Below are positions 33,165-41,905 of a DNA stretch of 46,966 bases, piece after piece. Origin of the DNA: an archaeon (GTDB taxonomy: Archaea > Iainarchaeota > Iainarchaeia > Iainarchaeales > DTGL01); assembly GCA_029258755.1 (NCBI GenBank), contig JAPDKC010000009.1, positions 1 to 46,966 of the forward strand. The letters run 5' to 3'. The notes beneath the pieces were generated by a model. The model was not told where the DNA came from. It saw nothing but the letters and a program-made list of their open reading frames with translations, and ran no database searches. Position numbers and translations under genes: made by a program. Positions within the stretch are counted from its first letter, which is position 1, and each line of letters opens with the position of its first letter.

Positions 33165-34070
33165 CTATGCTTTTCCCAGCAGCTTTAGCATAAGTGCTTT
33201 CTGCACGTGCATTCGATTTTCTGCCTGATCGAAAATCACCGAATTTTTGCTATAAATCACATCAGCAGTTATTTCTTGGCCTATATGCGCTGGCAGGCAG
33301 TGCATTACCAATGCGTCTGGCTTCGCGAGCTTGAGGAGTTTCATATTCAGCTGAAAAGGTGGAAATATTTTCAAGCGCTTTTCTGTTTCTGCCTCCTGTC
33401 CCATCGAAACCCAAGTATCAGTATAAACAACATCAGCATCTTTCACAGCTTCCTCAGCAGTATTACAGATACTAACTTCTGAATACTTTTTTGCTTCTCC
33501 CACAGCTCTTTCTAGTGGCTCATAACCTTTAGGCACACCAATTGAAATTTCTGCTCCGAGCTTTGCTCCACAAATCATTAGAGAATTACAAACATTGTTT
33601 CCATCACCCACATAAGCGATCTTTACGTTAGCGTTTCCCTTATGTTCTATTATAGTCATTAAATCAGCTAACGCTTGACATGGATGGAATAGGTTACATA
33701 ACCCATTTATCACAGGTTTTTCTGCAGCTTCAGCGATTGCTTTTATTTCTTCATGCTTGTAAACACGAGCCATTATAATATCCACATATCGATCTATACA
33801 ACGGATCTCTTCCTCTAATCTGCCTCTCGTTAGGTTTGTTGTCCGCCAGTCCAGATAGATAGCATGTCCACCAAGCTGCGTCATCCCAGCTTCGAAGCTT
33901 ATTCGCGTGCGTGTGGAGGTTTTCATAAAAAGCATCGCTAACGTCTTGTGTTTTAACGCATTACAATATTTTTCAGGATTCTTCTTTACTTCAATTCCGA
34001 GCTCAATAATTTCTTTTATCTCATCTGGCTTATAATCAATTAGAGTGAGCAGATCTCTACCCTTAAGCAA
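33165..34070 (-). CDS. argF: Ornithine carbamoyltransferase
   Basis: A 301-aa trimeric enzyme that makes citrulline from ornithine and carbamoyl phosphate. Signatures: STRTR (residues 52-56) for carbamoyl phosphate, HPCQ (129-132), DTWVSMGQE (218-226) and the ornithine-specific HCLPAH (257-262). The start is TTG at 34070 with a GGGGGTGG stretch upstream; no in-frame ATG lies closer. No other arginine biosynthesis genes are seen in this window, so it may act in the arginine deiminase/catabolic direction or belong to a scattered pathway. Confidence 0.95.
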   Translation of the reverse strand: MLKGRDLLTLIDYKPDEIKEIIELGIEVKKNPEKYCNALKHKTLAMLFMKTSTRTRISFEAGMTQLGGHAIYLDWRTTNLTRGRLEEEIRCIDRYVDIIMARVYKHEEIKAIAEAAEKPVINGLCNLFHPCQALADLMTIIEHKGNANVKIAYVGDGNNVCNSLMICGAKLGAEISIGVPKGYEPLERAVGEAKKYSEVSICNTAEEAVKDADVVYTDTWVSMGQEAETEKRLKIFPPFQLNMKLLKLAKPDALVMHCLPAHIGQEITADVIYSKNSVIFDQAENRMHVQKALMLKLLGKA

Positions 34071-34123
34071 GCGACCACCCCCAAATTTTTCATAAAGGTT
34101 GCGTAGAAAATATTAAAAAAGAG

Positions 34124-35218
34124 CTACCTTTTATACACAAAAATCCAAGTGGGCAGGTCACCATACATTATCTGCCTCTTTTCGCAATAGCTTTCTAAGT
34201 TGCGCTTTTCAGCAGTTATAACAACGGCTTTTTTCCAGCTTCCTTCCTTTAGCTTTTTCTCGAACATCCTGTTTGCGTAAAGTGCTTTGCCTATGTGTCC
34301 TATACGCTTTCCATAAGGCGGGTTGCAAACAATAACATCATGCTCAAAAACAGCATCTTTTATATCGCATTGGAAAAAGTTTACTTTTACTCCGGCTCTG
34401 CTTGCATTTCTTTTCGCACCTTCTATATGCTTTCTAAATAGATCGCTTCCATACAGCTCTAAATCCAAGGTTTTTATTTTAGAATCAATTTTTTCTTTCT
34501 CTCTCAAAAACTTTTCTTTTTCCAAAAAAGAAAGTTTCCATAGGCGAAATTCTTCCCAGCGCCAATGGTTTGGTATTCTGCATGCATATAGAGCAGCTTC
34601 TATTGGAATCGTGCCAGAACCACAGAAGGGATCATACAGGCTTTCATTAGCGCGCCACTTAGCTAAGCGAATTAAGCAGTGTGCTATAGTTGGTTTTAGG
34701 GGAGCTGCATGCTGATAAATGCGATACCCTCTTTTATGTAAGGAAATGCCGGTTGTATCTATACCTAACCAGAATTCACCCTCTCTAACATACCCTCTAA
34801 ACAAAACCTCTGGCTCATCCAAATCAACTTTTAATTTAATTCCTTTTTCTTTTTTATACGAATCGATTATCGCTTGCCCAATCTCGCGCTCAGCATCTAT
34901 TGAAGTAAAGATGTGTTTGCCTACACGCGATACCCTCACCGCAAAACTTTGGTTGGCTTTTACAAAATCAGCATATTGTATTTCATAAGCGATCTCATAA
35001 AGTTCTCGCAAAGTATGAAACCTAGCACTGGCTAAAAGAACGATTATTTTATGTAAAGATTTTGAACAATAATTTAGCTTAAAGATATCGCTAACTTTAG
35101 CGTTTATTGCAACAAGTCCTTGAGCAATTCTCTTTGCTTTAAATCTAAAATCTTTTTTGAGCTCTTCTATACTTACGTCTTCTAAGCCAGGTGTGCAGGT
35201 TGCTATGAGCCTTTCCAT
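34124..35218 (-). CDS. trm14: THUMP-domain tRNA (guanine-N2)-methyltransferase, Trm14-like
   Basis: A 364-aa enzyme. A THUMP domain (about residues 60-165) precedes a Rossmann methylase with the SAM loop YDPFCGSGTIPIEAAL (195-210) and catalytic NPPYG (299-303), the signature of amino-group methylation of guanine. Best match is Trm14, which makes m2G6 in tRNA; the related Trm11/TrmG10 enzymes are an alternative. AAAGGAA precedes the ATG. Confidence 0.87.
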   Translation of the reverse strand: MERLIATCTPGLEDVSIEELKKDFRFKAKRIAQGLVAINAKVSDIFKLNYCSKSLHKIIVLLASARFHTLRELYEIAYEIQYADFVKANQSFAVRVSRVGKHIFTSIDAEREIGQAIIDSYKKEKGIKLKVDLDEPEVLFRGYVREGEFWLGIDTTGISLHKRGYRIYQHAAPLKPTIAHCLIRLAKWRANESLYDPFCGSGTIPIEAALYACRIPNHWRWEEFRLWKLSFLEKEKFLREKEKIDSKIKTLDLELYGSDLFRKHIEGAKRNASRAGVKVNFFQCDIKDAVFEHDVIVCNPPYGKRIGHIGKALYANRMFEKKLKEGSWKKAVVITAEKRNLESYCEKRQIMYGDLPTWIFVYKR

Positions 35219-35268
35219 AAAATTCCTTTAGAAATAGAAACTATAAAATTTGAATCTTTTAAACAAAT

Positions 35269-35901
35269 TTAATCCTTTTTCCATTCGCAAAGATTTTCTA
35301 AAAAGCATTCATTGCACCTAGGACTTTGAGCTTTGCAAATATTTCTTCCATGCATTATTAGCATATCTGTAAAGCTAATCCAGTATTTCTTAGGGATGAT
35401 GCGCATTAAATCCTTTTCCATGCTGGCTGGCGTTTTCGCATTGCTTAACCCTAAGCGTTTACTTATTCTAAAAGCATGCGTGTCTATTGCTATGCCTTCT
35501 GCTATGCCAAAACCTTTGCCTAAAACAATGTTTGCGGTTTTTCTGCCAACGCCAGGCAATTTGAGCAGCTCTTCCATGCTGGCAGGTACTTCGCCTTTAT
35601 AGCGCTCATTGATTATTTTCGCTATAGCTTTTATTCGCTTAGCTTTTATTTTGTACAATCCTATTTCTCTTATAGCGCTTTCTATATCCTTCAAACTAGC
35701 TTCAGCAAGCTTTTTAGGCGTTGCATATTTCCGAAACAGTTTTTTAGCAGCTTTTATTGTCTGTTTATCTGCTGTCTGCGCGGACAGCACAGTGGCTATT
35801 AAAAGCTGAAATTTATTTCTAGCTAACCTTATGTTCGCGTTTGGATAGTGCTTTTCCAAAAGCTCTAATATTTTCAATGCTTTTGCTCTGTTCATAAGCA
35901 T
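35269..35901 (-). CDS. nth: Endonuclease III
   Basis: A 210-aa DNA glycosylase/AP lyase removing oxidised pyrimidines. The helix-hairpin-helix LPGVGRKTAN has the nucleophile K121, D140 is the catalytic Asp (AIDTHAFR), and the [4Fe-4S] cysteines are C189, C196, C199 and C205 (C-x6-C-x2-C-x5-C). Its ATG overlaps the stop of the previous gene by 1 nt (TAATG). Last gene of an eight-gene operon. Confidence 0.95.
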   Translation of the reverse strand: MLMNRAKALKILELLEKHYPNANIRLARNKFQLLIATVLSAQTADKQTIKAAKKLFRKYATPKKLAEASLKDIESAIREIGLYKIKAKRIKAIAKIINERYKGEVPASMEELLKLPGVGRKTANIVLGKGFGIAEGIAIDTHAFRISKRLGLSNAKTPASMEKDLMRIIPKKYWISFTDMLIMHGRNICKAQSPRCNECFLENLCEWKKD

Positions 35902-36662
35902 TAATTTGCTCCTGCAAGTTCAGCCAATTTATCTCTAATAGCTTCAAGCTCAAATGCACCCTTGCTTTGAGCAACAACAAGAGACCACAGGTTATCGAGC
36001 TCCGCAATAAATCTATCAAGCCGTTCCACGTACTTCTTATTCCTGGAGAATCTTTCAACCTTCTCAAAAAATTCCTTGCCAAAGTTTCTCTTGATAATAC
36101 GCTCGATTTGTGAGGGGTTTTCAACAAGCTCGTAAGAAAGCTCCAGTTCTATGATTCTGGCTCTTGCCCTCTGAAGCAATACTCTGTACTTTTTTAAGGC
36201 TTTATCCGCTTCCATAAAAGCGTCGCGTATCTGGAACTTTGAAAGGTTTTCAGGCACAAATACACTTATGATGCTAAAAGGCCTTTCGCCTTCATAAAGG
36301 CCTGTATGTATATTATACCTTCTTTTTAATTTGTCCAAAGCTTCTTTTCGAAACCTTCTGGCTTCAACCAAATTTTTAAAGGCCTCGTTGTAAAGTTTTT
36401 CAGGCGTTCTTACTGGAAAATGCTTTCTGAATCTTTCCTTAAGCAGAACTTTATTTTCGGTAACAAGCCTTTTTAGAGCTTTTTTGTCCATAGAAGAAAT
36501 TTTCAAATCCTTCTTTCGCGCCCTTAGAAGCTTATACCACCTAGGCGCTTCATGTATAAATTCTTTATATTCATCCTTAGCCAGAACACCTTTCTTAAGT
36601 TGTATTCTTCTAAGCCATCTTTCAAACATAAAGCTTCTGGAAAACATCAGGGCCTTTTTCAT
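35901..36662 (-). CDS. Hypothetical helical basic protein
   Basis: A 253-aa protein of unknown family with very high Lys, Arg and Glu content and long predicted helices, no membrane segment, and a basic head (RSFMFERWLRRIQLKKG). It lies directly between the flavin reductase gene (abutting) and nth (1-nt overlap). Co-translation with nth is the only functional hint. It shares composition, not obvious sequence, with the hypotheticals at 4951, 8090 and 12178. Confidence 0.75.
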   Translation of the reverse strand: MKKALMFSRSFMFERWLRRIQLKKGVLAKDEYKEFIHEAPRWYKLLRARKKDLKISSMDKKALKRLVTENKVLLKERFRKHFPVRTPEKLYNEAFKNLVEARRFRKEALDKLKRRYNIHTGLYEGERPFSIISVFVPENLSKFQIRDAFMEADKALKKYRVLLQRARARIIELELSYELVENPSQIERIIKRNFGKEFFEKVERFSRNKKYVERLDRFIAELDNLWSLVVAQSKGAFELEAIRDKLAELAGAN

Positions 36663-37214
36663 TTAATACCGCCTTTCCAAATCTATTCGTTTGCCAACAA
36701 GCCTAAAATGGGTGCCTGCAACATGCATTACAAGCCTCATAGCATCCATATCTGGTTTGTTATTTTTCATGAATTTGCATGTACCGCAAAGCACTTTTCC
36801 TATAAGCAATATATGATCAGAATCTTTGGGATCTATCACTTCGTTAAGCGAGCATTCTACTGTTGCGGGTGCTTCTTTAACGCTTGGAACAACAACTTTT
36901 TTGCTTGCCTGCATGTGCAAACCAAATGCTTGCAACTCGTTTTCCCCTCTTGGAAGATCAGCTTCGCAGTTTACTGCTTGCTGGGCGAAATCCTCACTTA
37001 CTAGATTTATAACAAATTGCTTTAGCTCGCGAGCGAAAGCTTCTGTATCCTTATTTTCTTTGCCAACACTAACAAAGCATAAAGGAGGATTTATGCTTAT
37101 AGGGCCTATAAACGAATAGGGCGCAGCATTTACCTTTCCTTCTTTGTTCATCGTTGTTACAAGACCCAAAAGCCTTGGACTAAGAAGCCATAACGCCTTT
37201 TTAGCTTCAATCAT
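36663..37214 (-). CDS. Flavin reductase-like FMN-binding protein
   Basis: A 183-aa protein of the flavoredoxin/flavin-reductase split-barrel family: RLLGLVTTMNKEGKVNAAPYSFIGPISINPPLCFVSVG covers the FMN-phosphate strand and loop, and a Leu/His-rich C-terminus (MHVAGTHFRLVGKRI) closes the domain. It may reduce flavin or ferric iron, or be an electron carrier. A GGAGGTG site is correctly placed before the ATG. Confidence 0.87.
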   Translation of the reverse strand: MIEAKKALWLLSPRLLGLVTTMNKEGKVNAAPYSFIGPISINPPLCFVSVGKENKDTEAFARELKQFVINLVSEDFAQQAVNCEADLPRGENELQAFGLHMQASKKVVVPSVKEAPATVECSLNEVIDPKDSDHILLIGKVLCGTCKFMKNNKPDMDAMRLVMHVAGTHFRLVGKRIDLERRY

Positions 37215-37232
37215 ATTCGCACCTCCAAAATA

Positions 37233-38147
37233 CTACAAAAACTTGCCTAAAACAAGAGCAAGCAAAACGGTTGCATCGCCTTCAACAGTGATATGCTTTG
37301 CTTTCCTCTTGAGCTTATTCCAGCTTATTGCTTCCCTTGTGCGCGCTCCTGATAAGCTGCCGTCCCATTCAGGAGCCGTTGTAATATACACAGCATACTC
37401 TAAACCACCTTTAAACTGGTTCCACCAGATTGTGTGATGCTTGCTTATTCCGCCGCCAATTATTAGCGCACCTGATTTTACACTGGTAAAAAGCTTTTCA
37501 GCCAATAGCTGCTCATCTTTGAAGACATCTATTCTGAAATCTCTGTGCTTCTGCATAAACATAAAAAGCTGCGTTCCAAAAGCACCATCAGTAATGCCCG
37601 GCACAATTACAGGAATCTTATTCTTATAAGCTTGGTAAATTATGCTTCCCTCTTTCTTCACCCTTTTGCCAATCTCCCAGACAAGTTCGTAGCTTGCTAG
37701 CTCTCTTTTCCCAGAAGCATATAGTTCTTCAAGCATCGGCTGGAGCTTTTTTTCGATAATCTCTCCGTGGTTTTTGCACGGGATAAATATATTTCCCAAG
37801 CGATGCACGCCTTTGTTGCTCAGCTCAGCATCATCCGCTTCAAATACGCCGTGGTAGTAGCTTTTATAGCATCTTGCAAAATCATGGTCTAAAGTACCGC
37901 AGGTAGTGATCACCATATTAAAAAGCTTTTTGCGTAACGCATGTGCTATGAGTCCTCTCGTTCCAGTTGCAACAATGCATGCTGGAAACGAAAGAATCCT
38001 TATCTCTGCTTTTTCAAACATCTCTTCCAAAATGCTTGCCGCTATTGCAACTTTCTTTGCGACAAAGCCACCAGCCTTTTCATACTCCAAAAGCAGCTCA
38101 GCGATTGTAGTATTTGCATTTACGTACATATCCTCAACTTTTCGCAT
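37233..38147 (-). CDS. dys: Deoxyhypusine synthase
   Basis: About 304 aa. It transfers the aminobutyl group of spermidine to a Lys of translation factor aIF5A. The catalytic lysine is K236 in GGGISKHHTIWWNQ, and the NAD/spermidine segments TGTRGLIAHALR, TTCGTLDHDFAR and AVYITTAPEWDGSLSGA are well kept. A TTG at 38153 opens the frame, but the ATG at 38147 has GAGGGGG at good spacing. It overlaps the upstream agmatinase-type gene by 14 nt, so polyamine synthesis and its use are coupled. Confidence 0.96.
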   Translation of the reverse strand: MRKVEDMYVNANTTIAELLLEYEKAGGFVAKKVAIAASILEEMFEKAEIRILSFPACIVATGTRGLIAHALRKKLFNMVITTCGTLDHDFARCYKSYYHGVFEADDAELSNKGVHRLGNIFIPCKNHGEIIEKKLQPMLEELYASGKRELASYELVWEIGKRVKKEGSIIYQAYKNKIPVIVPGITDGAFGTQLFMFMQKHRDFRIDVFKDEQLLAEKLFTSVKSGALIIGGGISKHHTIWWNQFKGGLEYAVYITTAPEWDGSLSGARTREAISWNKLKRKAKHITVEGDATVLLALVLGKFL

Positions 38148-38988
38148 GTTCAAAACCCCCTCTTATAAGCTTTAACCCAACAATTCTTTTGAAAATATTT
38201 GCTGCCACATTTGCGCTGTTTGAATTCACGCTTTTAGCAGCACATTCGACGATGTCTGCTGCGATCACCCTTTCCATCGGAATTTTTTTAAACACTTCAA
38301 AAAGTTCGCTAAGTGTTATGCCAAGGGGTTCTTTTGTGCCTACTTCGCTAGCCACACTAGGATCCAAAACATCCAAATCTACGCTTAAATAAAATTTTCC
38401 TTTGAACTTGCTTGCTTCTTCGATATTCCTGGAAACTTTGAGCTCCCTTGCGTTTTTTTCTTCCTCAGCACTTGTTGAGCGAATTCCATATTGAAATATC
38501 TTAACACCGAGTTTTGCCGCATAATAGGCCCAGGTGATGTGGGAATATTTAAGGCCTGCATACTCTTTAAGCAGATCAGCATGGGCATCAAAGTGAAGCA
38601 AAGCGAGCTTTTTGTACCTTTCCTTAAGCGCTTTTAAAATTCCGAGCGTAATCAGATGTTCACCCCCTAAAAAAACAAAAAAAGCCCTTTCGTTTTGTTC
38701 GAGAAGCCAGCGAATGCTATCAACAATCCTCTCTTCAGTCAGTTTCCAGCTCCCTGGAACAATATCAACATCGCCAGCATCACAAAATTTTAACTTTGTA
38801 AAAATATTTATCTTCAATTTTTCATCATATCCTGGCAGGGTTTTTATGGCCTCTCTTATAAAAACAGGTCCATGTTTAACCTCCAGGCCAATCTCCGTAG
38901 TGCTAAAAGGAATCCCCACCAACACAACATTTGCTTTAGCAATACTATGCTCTAGTTCAAAGGTTCTTCGTAAATAAAGCATGCTCAT
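38134..38988 (-). CDS. speB: Agmatinase/arginase-family ureohydrolase
   Basis: A 284-aa dimanganese enzyme. Metal ligands are H111 (GGEHL), D134, H136 and D138 (HFDAHADL), D204 and D206 (SVDLDVLDP). Family substrates are agmatine or arginine; the neighbour dys suggests agmatinase feeding polyamine synthesis. In archaea the related branch may act on N1-aminopropylagmatine, which cannot be excluded. It overlaps the nitroreductase gene by 4 nt. Confidence 0.9.
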   Translation of the reverse strand: MSMLYLRRTFELEHSIAKANVVLVGIPFSTTEIGLEVKHGPVFIREAIKTLPGYDEKLKINIFTKLKFCDAGDVDIVPGSWKLTEERIVDSIRWLLEQNERAFFVFLGGEHLITLGILKALKERYKKLALLHFDAHADLLKEYAGLKYSHITWAYYAAKLGVKIFQYGIRSTSAEEEKNARELKVSRNIEEASKFKGKFYLSVDLDVLDPSVASEVGTKEPLGITLSELFEVFKKIPMERVIAADIVECAAKSVNSNSANVAANIFKRIVGLKLIRGGFEHAKS

Positions 38989-39545
38989 CTCCAGCCCACT
39001 ATCAACTCTTTAAGATCTTTTGTGCCGCCTATTTTGTGCTCACTTCTTTCTATAACTTTTCCATATTTTTCCCTAAGTCCAGCTAAAACACTTCCTTTTG
39101 CTTCATAGCCTATTGGCACCACAACAACAGGCTCTAAATACGCTGGCAAATCTAACAGCTTGGAAAGCTTTTCTCTGTCAAAAGCGGCGCAAGGACAAGC
39201 AGCTAAGCGCTGATTTGTTATCTCAAGCAATAGGTTTTCAAGACATAGGCCTATGTCCACATAGTATTTCTTTTCATCTACACGATACGCGTTTCTTAAA
39301 TCAGCCAAGATCACTATAAGTATGCTTGCTTCGCTTGCCCAAGCATTGTGCTCGCTCATCGCACGCATTATTTTGCTTTTTTCCCCTTCACTTTCTGCAA
39401 TGTAAAATTTCCACGGCTGTGTGTTTCTTGCTGATGGAGCTAACGAAGCAGCTTTAAGTATCTCCTTTATCTGCTCCTTCGAAACCTTTTTGCTCTTATC
39501 ATAAGCCCTTACAGATGCACGTTTTTTTATAACATCTAAAACCAT
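38985..39545 (-). CDS. Nitroreductase-family FMN oxidoreductase
   Basis: A 186-aa FMN enzyme: opening MVLDVIKKRASVRAYDKSKKV holds the R-x-S-x-R flavin motif, ASLAPSARNTQPWKF is the second conserved segment, and IGYEAKGSV the third. Substrate is unknown; members reduce nitro-compounds, flavins or quinones. It overlaps the agmatinase-type gene and starts 2 nt after the stop of the HTH gene, well inside the operon. Confidence 0.87.
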   Translation of the reverse strand: MVLDVIKKRASVRAYDKSKKVSKEQIKEILKAASLAPSARNTQPWKFYIAESEGEKSKIMRAMSEHNAWASEASILIVILADLRNAYRVDEKKYYVDIGLCLENLLLEITNQRLAACPCAAFDREKLSKLLDLPAYLEPVVVVPIGYEAKGSVLAGLREKYGKVIERSEHKIGGTKDLKELIVGWR

Positions 39546-39547
39546 GT

Positions 39548-40033
39548 TTAGCTCCTCTTCCCCCTTATTTTTAAAATATCCTCCAATGCTCTTATTTCCA
39601 TAAGAAGGTTATTTCTTTTAGCGATAATTTCTTTAGGTTGTTCATGCATGGGCTTACTGCTTTCCATAATTTTTTTATCCAATTTTTCGAGCTCTTCTCT
39701 TAAATACTCTAACCTTTCCCTTATCTCTTTTGTAGTACTTCTTACATAATTTCTTAATGTTGTATAATATATCTCGTCCAGAAGAGTTCTTTTTTCTGTA
39801 ACTCTTCTAGGTGGTTTTGCTCTAGCTCTTGCACTCCTTACTATTTCTCCAATGACTTCTTTAGGTCTTCCGCCGGCATACTCTCTAATTATATTCCTCA
39901 CTCTTCCTTCAGACAACCCAACTATTTTAGCTATTTGTTTAATGGTTAATGGTTGTCTGTTTAACTCGAGGATTCTTTTTATAGTGTCCTCACTAACTTT
40001 TCTTCTTGGTCTTTTGGGCATACGCTTTGGCAT
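39548..40033 (-). CDS. Basic HTH protein with coiled coil
   Basis: About 161 aa. After a Lys/Arg/Pro-rich head, a helix-turn-helix is visible near residues 25-55 (LTIKQIAKIVGLSEGRVRNIIREYAGGRPKE). A Lys/Glu coiled coil fills the last 70 residues (EIRERLEYLREELEKLDKKI). It could be a local regulator of its operon. The frame also opens at a GTG at 40042 overlapping the alaX stop as GTGA; the ATG at 40033 has GTGAT six bases upstream and is preferred. Confidence 0.75.
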   Translation of the reverse strand: MPKRMPKRPRRKVSEDTIKRILELNRQPLTIKQIAKIVGLSEGRVRNIIREYAGGRPKEVIGEIVRSARARAKPPRRVTEKRTLLDEIYYTTLRNYVRSTTKEIRERLEYLREELEKLDKKIMESSKPMHEQPKEIIAKRNNLLMEIRALEDILKIRGKRS

Positions 40034-40038
40034 TAATA

Positions 40039-40746
40039 TCACGGCTCTACAGTAAAATATATTCTTTTGTTGTCCTTTCCCTTGCTTTTAGTCCTAGTTA
40101 TTTTTATCCTTCCGACCTCTTTTGTATTTTTTACGTGTGTTCCGCCACAAGCGTTTACATCGTTAGCGATTTTTGTGAAGCGTATTTTGGGCAATTTTGG
40201 CGGCAGAACATCTCTTAGCTTGAACAGTTGCGGAATTTTAAAAGCTTCTTCCCTTGGCAGCTCGTGTATTTCAACGGGCAGTGCTGCTTGCACGATCTCA
40301 TTTGCCCTTTCCTCAATCTTTCTTATGATTCCCTCATTAAGCTCTGGTAAATTATAATCATCTCTTGATTCCTCTAAGCCGAGCTGGCCGCCGGTAACCT
40401 TAACATCTGGAAATAGTTCCTGTATAGCGATCATAATAATGTGAGCGGCTGTATGCATTCGCATTAATCTGTAACGCCTATCCCAATCAATAACGCCTTT
40501 TACCTCATCACCTGCTTGCAAACCTTCTCCATCTAGAATATGCCAGATTTTGCCTTGTTCCCTGCGGACATCCAGAACTTTAAATTCTTCATCGCTACGC
40601 AAAAGCTTGCCAGTGTCTGCAGGCTGGCCACCGCCAAGCACATAGAAAGCAGTTCTATCCAACACAACCTTATTGCCCTGAACTTCAGTTACCTTAGCAT
40701 TAAATTCTTTCAGGTAGGAATCTTTAAGGTAAAGAAGCTCTGTCAT
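40039..40746 (-). CDS. alaX: Alanyl-tRNA editing protein AlaX
   Basis: A 235-aa free editing domain that deacylates Ser-tRNA(Ala) and possibly Gly-tRNA(Ala). The zinc ligands are H98 and H102 (HTAAH) and C200 and H204 (CGGTH). The N-terminal glycine-rich domain YVLGGGQPADTG is also clear. Length fits the AlaX-M class. It leads an eight-gene operon running down to nth. Confidence 0.94.
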   Translation of the reverse strand: MTELLYLKDSYLKEFNAKVTEVQGNKVVLDRTAFYVLGGGQPADTGKLLRSDEEFKVLDVRREQGKIWHILDGEGLQAGDEVKGVIDWDRRYRLMRMHTAAHIIMIAIQELFPDVKVTGGQLGLEESRDDYNLPELNEGIIRKIEERANEIVQAALPVEIHELPREEAFKIPQLFKLRDVLPPKLPKIRFTKIANDVNACGGTHVKNTKEVGRIKITRTKSKGKDNKRIYFTVEP

Positions 40747-40790
40747 ACCAATCAGATTTAAATTAAAGAAATAAAGTTTTAAAAAGAGTT

Positions 40791-41588
40791 TTAACTTGGT
40801 ATTTTCAGTGCTGATTCAGCATCATTATTAATGCGCTCTAAAGCCATTAGTTTTAGAGCACACAATGCCTTAATATAAGGATCTTCGCTTTCCATTCTAT
40901 CTTTTAAATAATAAGCGTATTCTTTCAATATAATTGCGCATTTGTCGTAAATAGCTGGTTTTACTCGCATGTATTGTATTGTAAACATTGGGTCATTTAA
41001 TGCTTTTTTTAAATCTATTGGGGGTTCCTTGTTAAGCGATTTGCACAATCCGCTATAATTTATCTTTTCAAGATCGATTTTGGATGCGTATGCAATGTTA
41101 ACATCAAACTCTTCTGGGAAAAGTGCTTCTTGCTGATCGTTGGAGTCTCCAGCCTTTGCAATATAATAGCTTGAGAGCGTATCTAGAATAAGAACCACCT
41201 TCAAGGCTTGTAACGAACCCACGCCTGTTGCCATAATCTCTTCCATGTCGAAATAATTTAGAGAGTTTATTTTCTGCTTGTAACAGTTGTTTTCTTTATT
41301 GCACATAAAATTAATATCCTTACCCATAACATCACTCATCGAAAGAGCCCATTTCATTTTTTGTAGTTTGATTTTGTCATTTTTTGCGGTTCCCTCTTGC
41401 AGTTTTTCAATGGATTTTTCAATATCCTCTTTGAATACAAGCTGATTTTTAATAGAACGTTCACAGAAGTAAACAGTTGCATTGTGTGCTGTTTCAGCAC
41501 TCGTTTTACCAGCCCAGTAGTTTACGAAATACAGCACAATAATACCTAAAACAAGAGCTATTATGATATGCTTCTTTTTCTTATCCAT
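40791..41588 (-). CDS. Membrane-anchored hypothetical protein
   Basis: 265 aa. One N-terminal helix (about residues 8-25, after MDKKKK) anchors it; the rest is a mostly helical outside domain with seven Cys residues (pairs such as MCNKENNCYK), so disulfides are likely. No family was recognised. A TATA box (TATTTAAAT, 41611-41619) is 27 bp upstream. It could be a client of the CcdA/thioredoxin-like relay elsewhere in the window, but that is inference. Confidence 0.7.
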   Translation of the reverse strand: MDKKKKHIIIALVLGIIVLYFVNYWAGKTSAETAHNATVYFCERSIKNQLVFKEDIEKSIEKLQEGTAKNDKIKLQKMKWALSMSDVMGKDINFMCNKENNCYKQKINSLNYFDMEEIMATGVGSLQALKVVLILDTLSSYYIAKAGDSNDQQEALFPEEFDVNIAYASKIDLEKINYSGLCKSLNKEPPIDLKKALNDPMFTIQYMRVKPAIYDKCAIILKEYAYYLKDRMESEDPYIKALCALKLMALERINNDAESALKIPS

Positions 41589-41905
41589 AACCCCATAATA
41601 TTTGTCACCCTATTTAAATCTTTCCTTTATATGGGCTTTGCGTCATAATTATTTTTCCTAATAAATTTCCAGTTCCACTCTACCTTCGTAATGCGCAACA
41701 ACGAGCTGCATGAAATTATGCAGAACAATCCTTGCAAGAACCTCCTGCCTTCTTCCGGCAAGTTTTATGCTTCAAAGACCTTACAAATAACTTTACACAG
41801 ATTTTTGGTTCTATTTTTTAGCCCCATCGCCCTAAAGCTATGCAAATATTTAATCCTTGTCTAGCTAGCTATAAGCAAGTGTAATTTTGATGCAAAACCT
41901 ATAAG
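41589..41905. other. Intergenic gap with hairpins and a possible minus-strand leader
   Basis: No convincing gene in these 317 bases. Near 41611-41619 is the TATA box of the downstream gene. Hairpins CTGCAT/ATGCAG (41706-41723) and CTTGC/GCAAG (41731-41762) are present. On the minus strand a TATA-like TTAAATATT at 41845-41853 precedes a 20-codon frame (41827-41765), and a further short frame (41771-41658, no good start) reads like protein, possibly a gene remnant. Confidence 0.35.
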
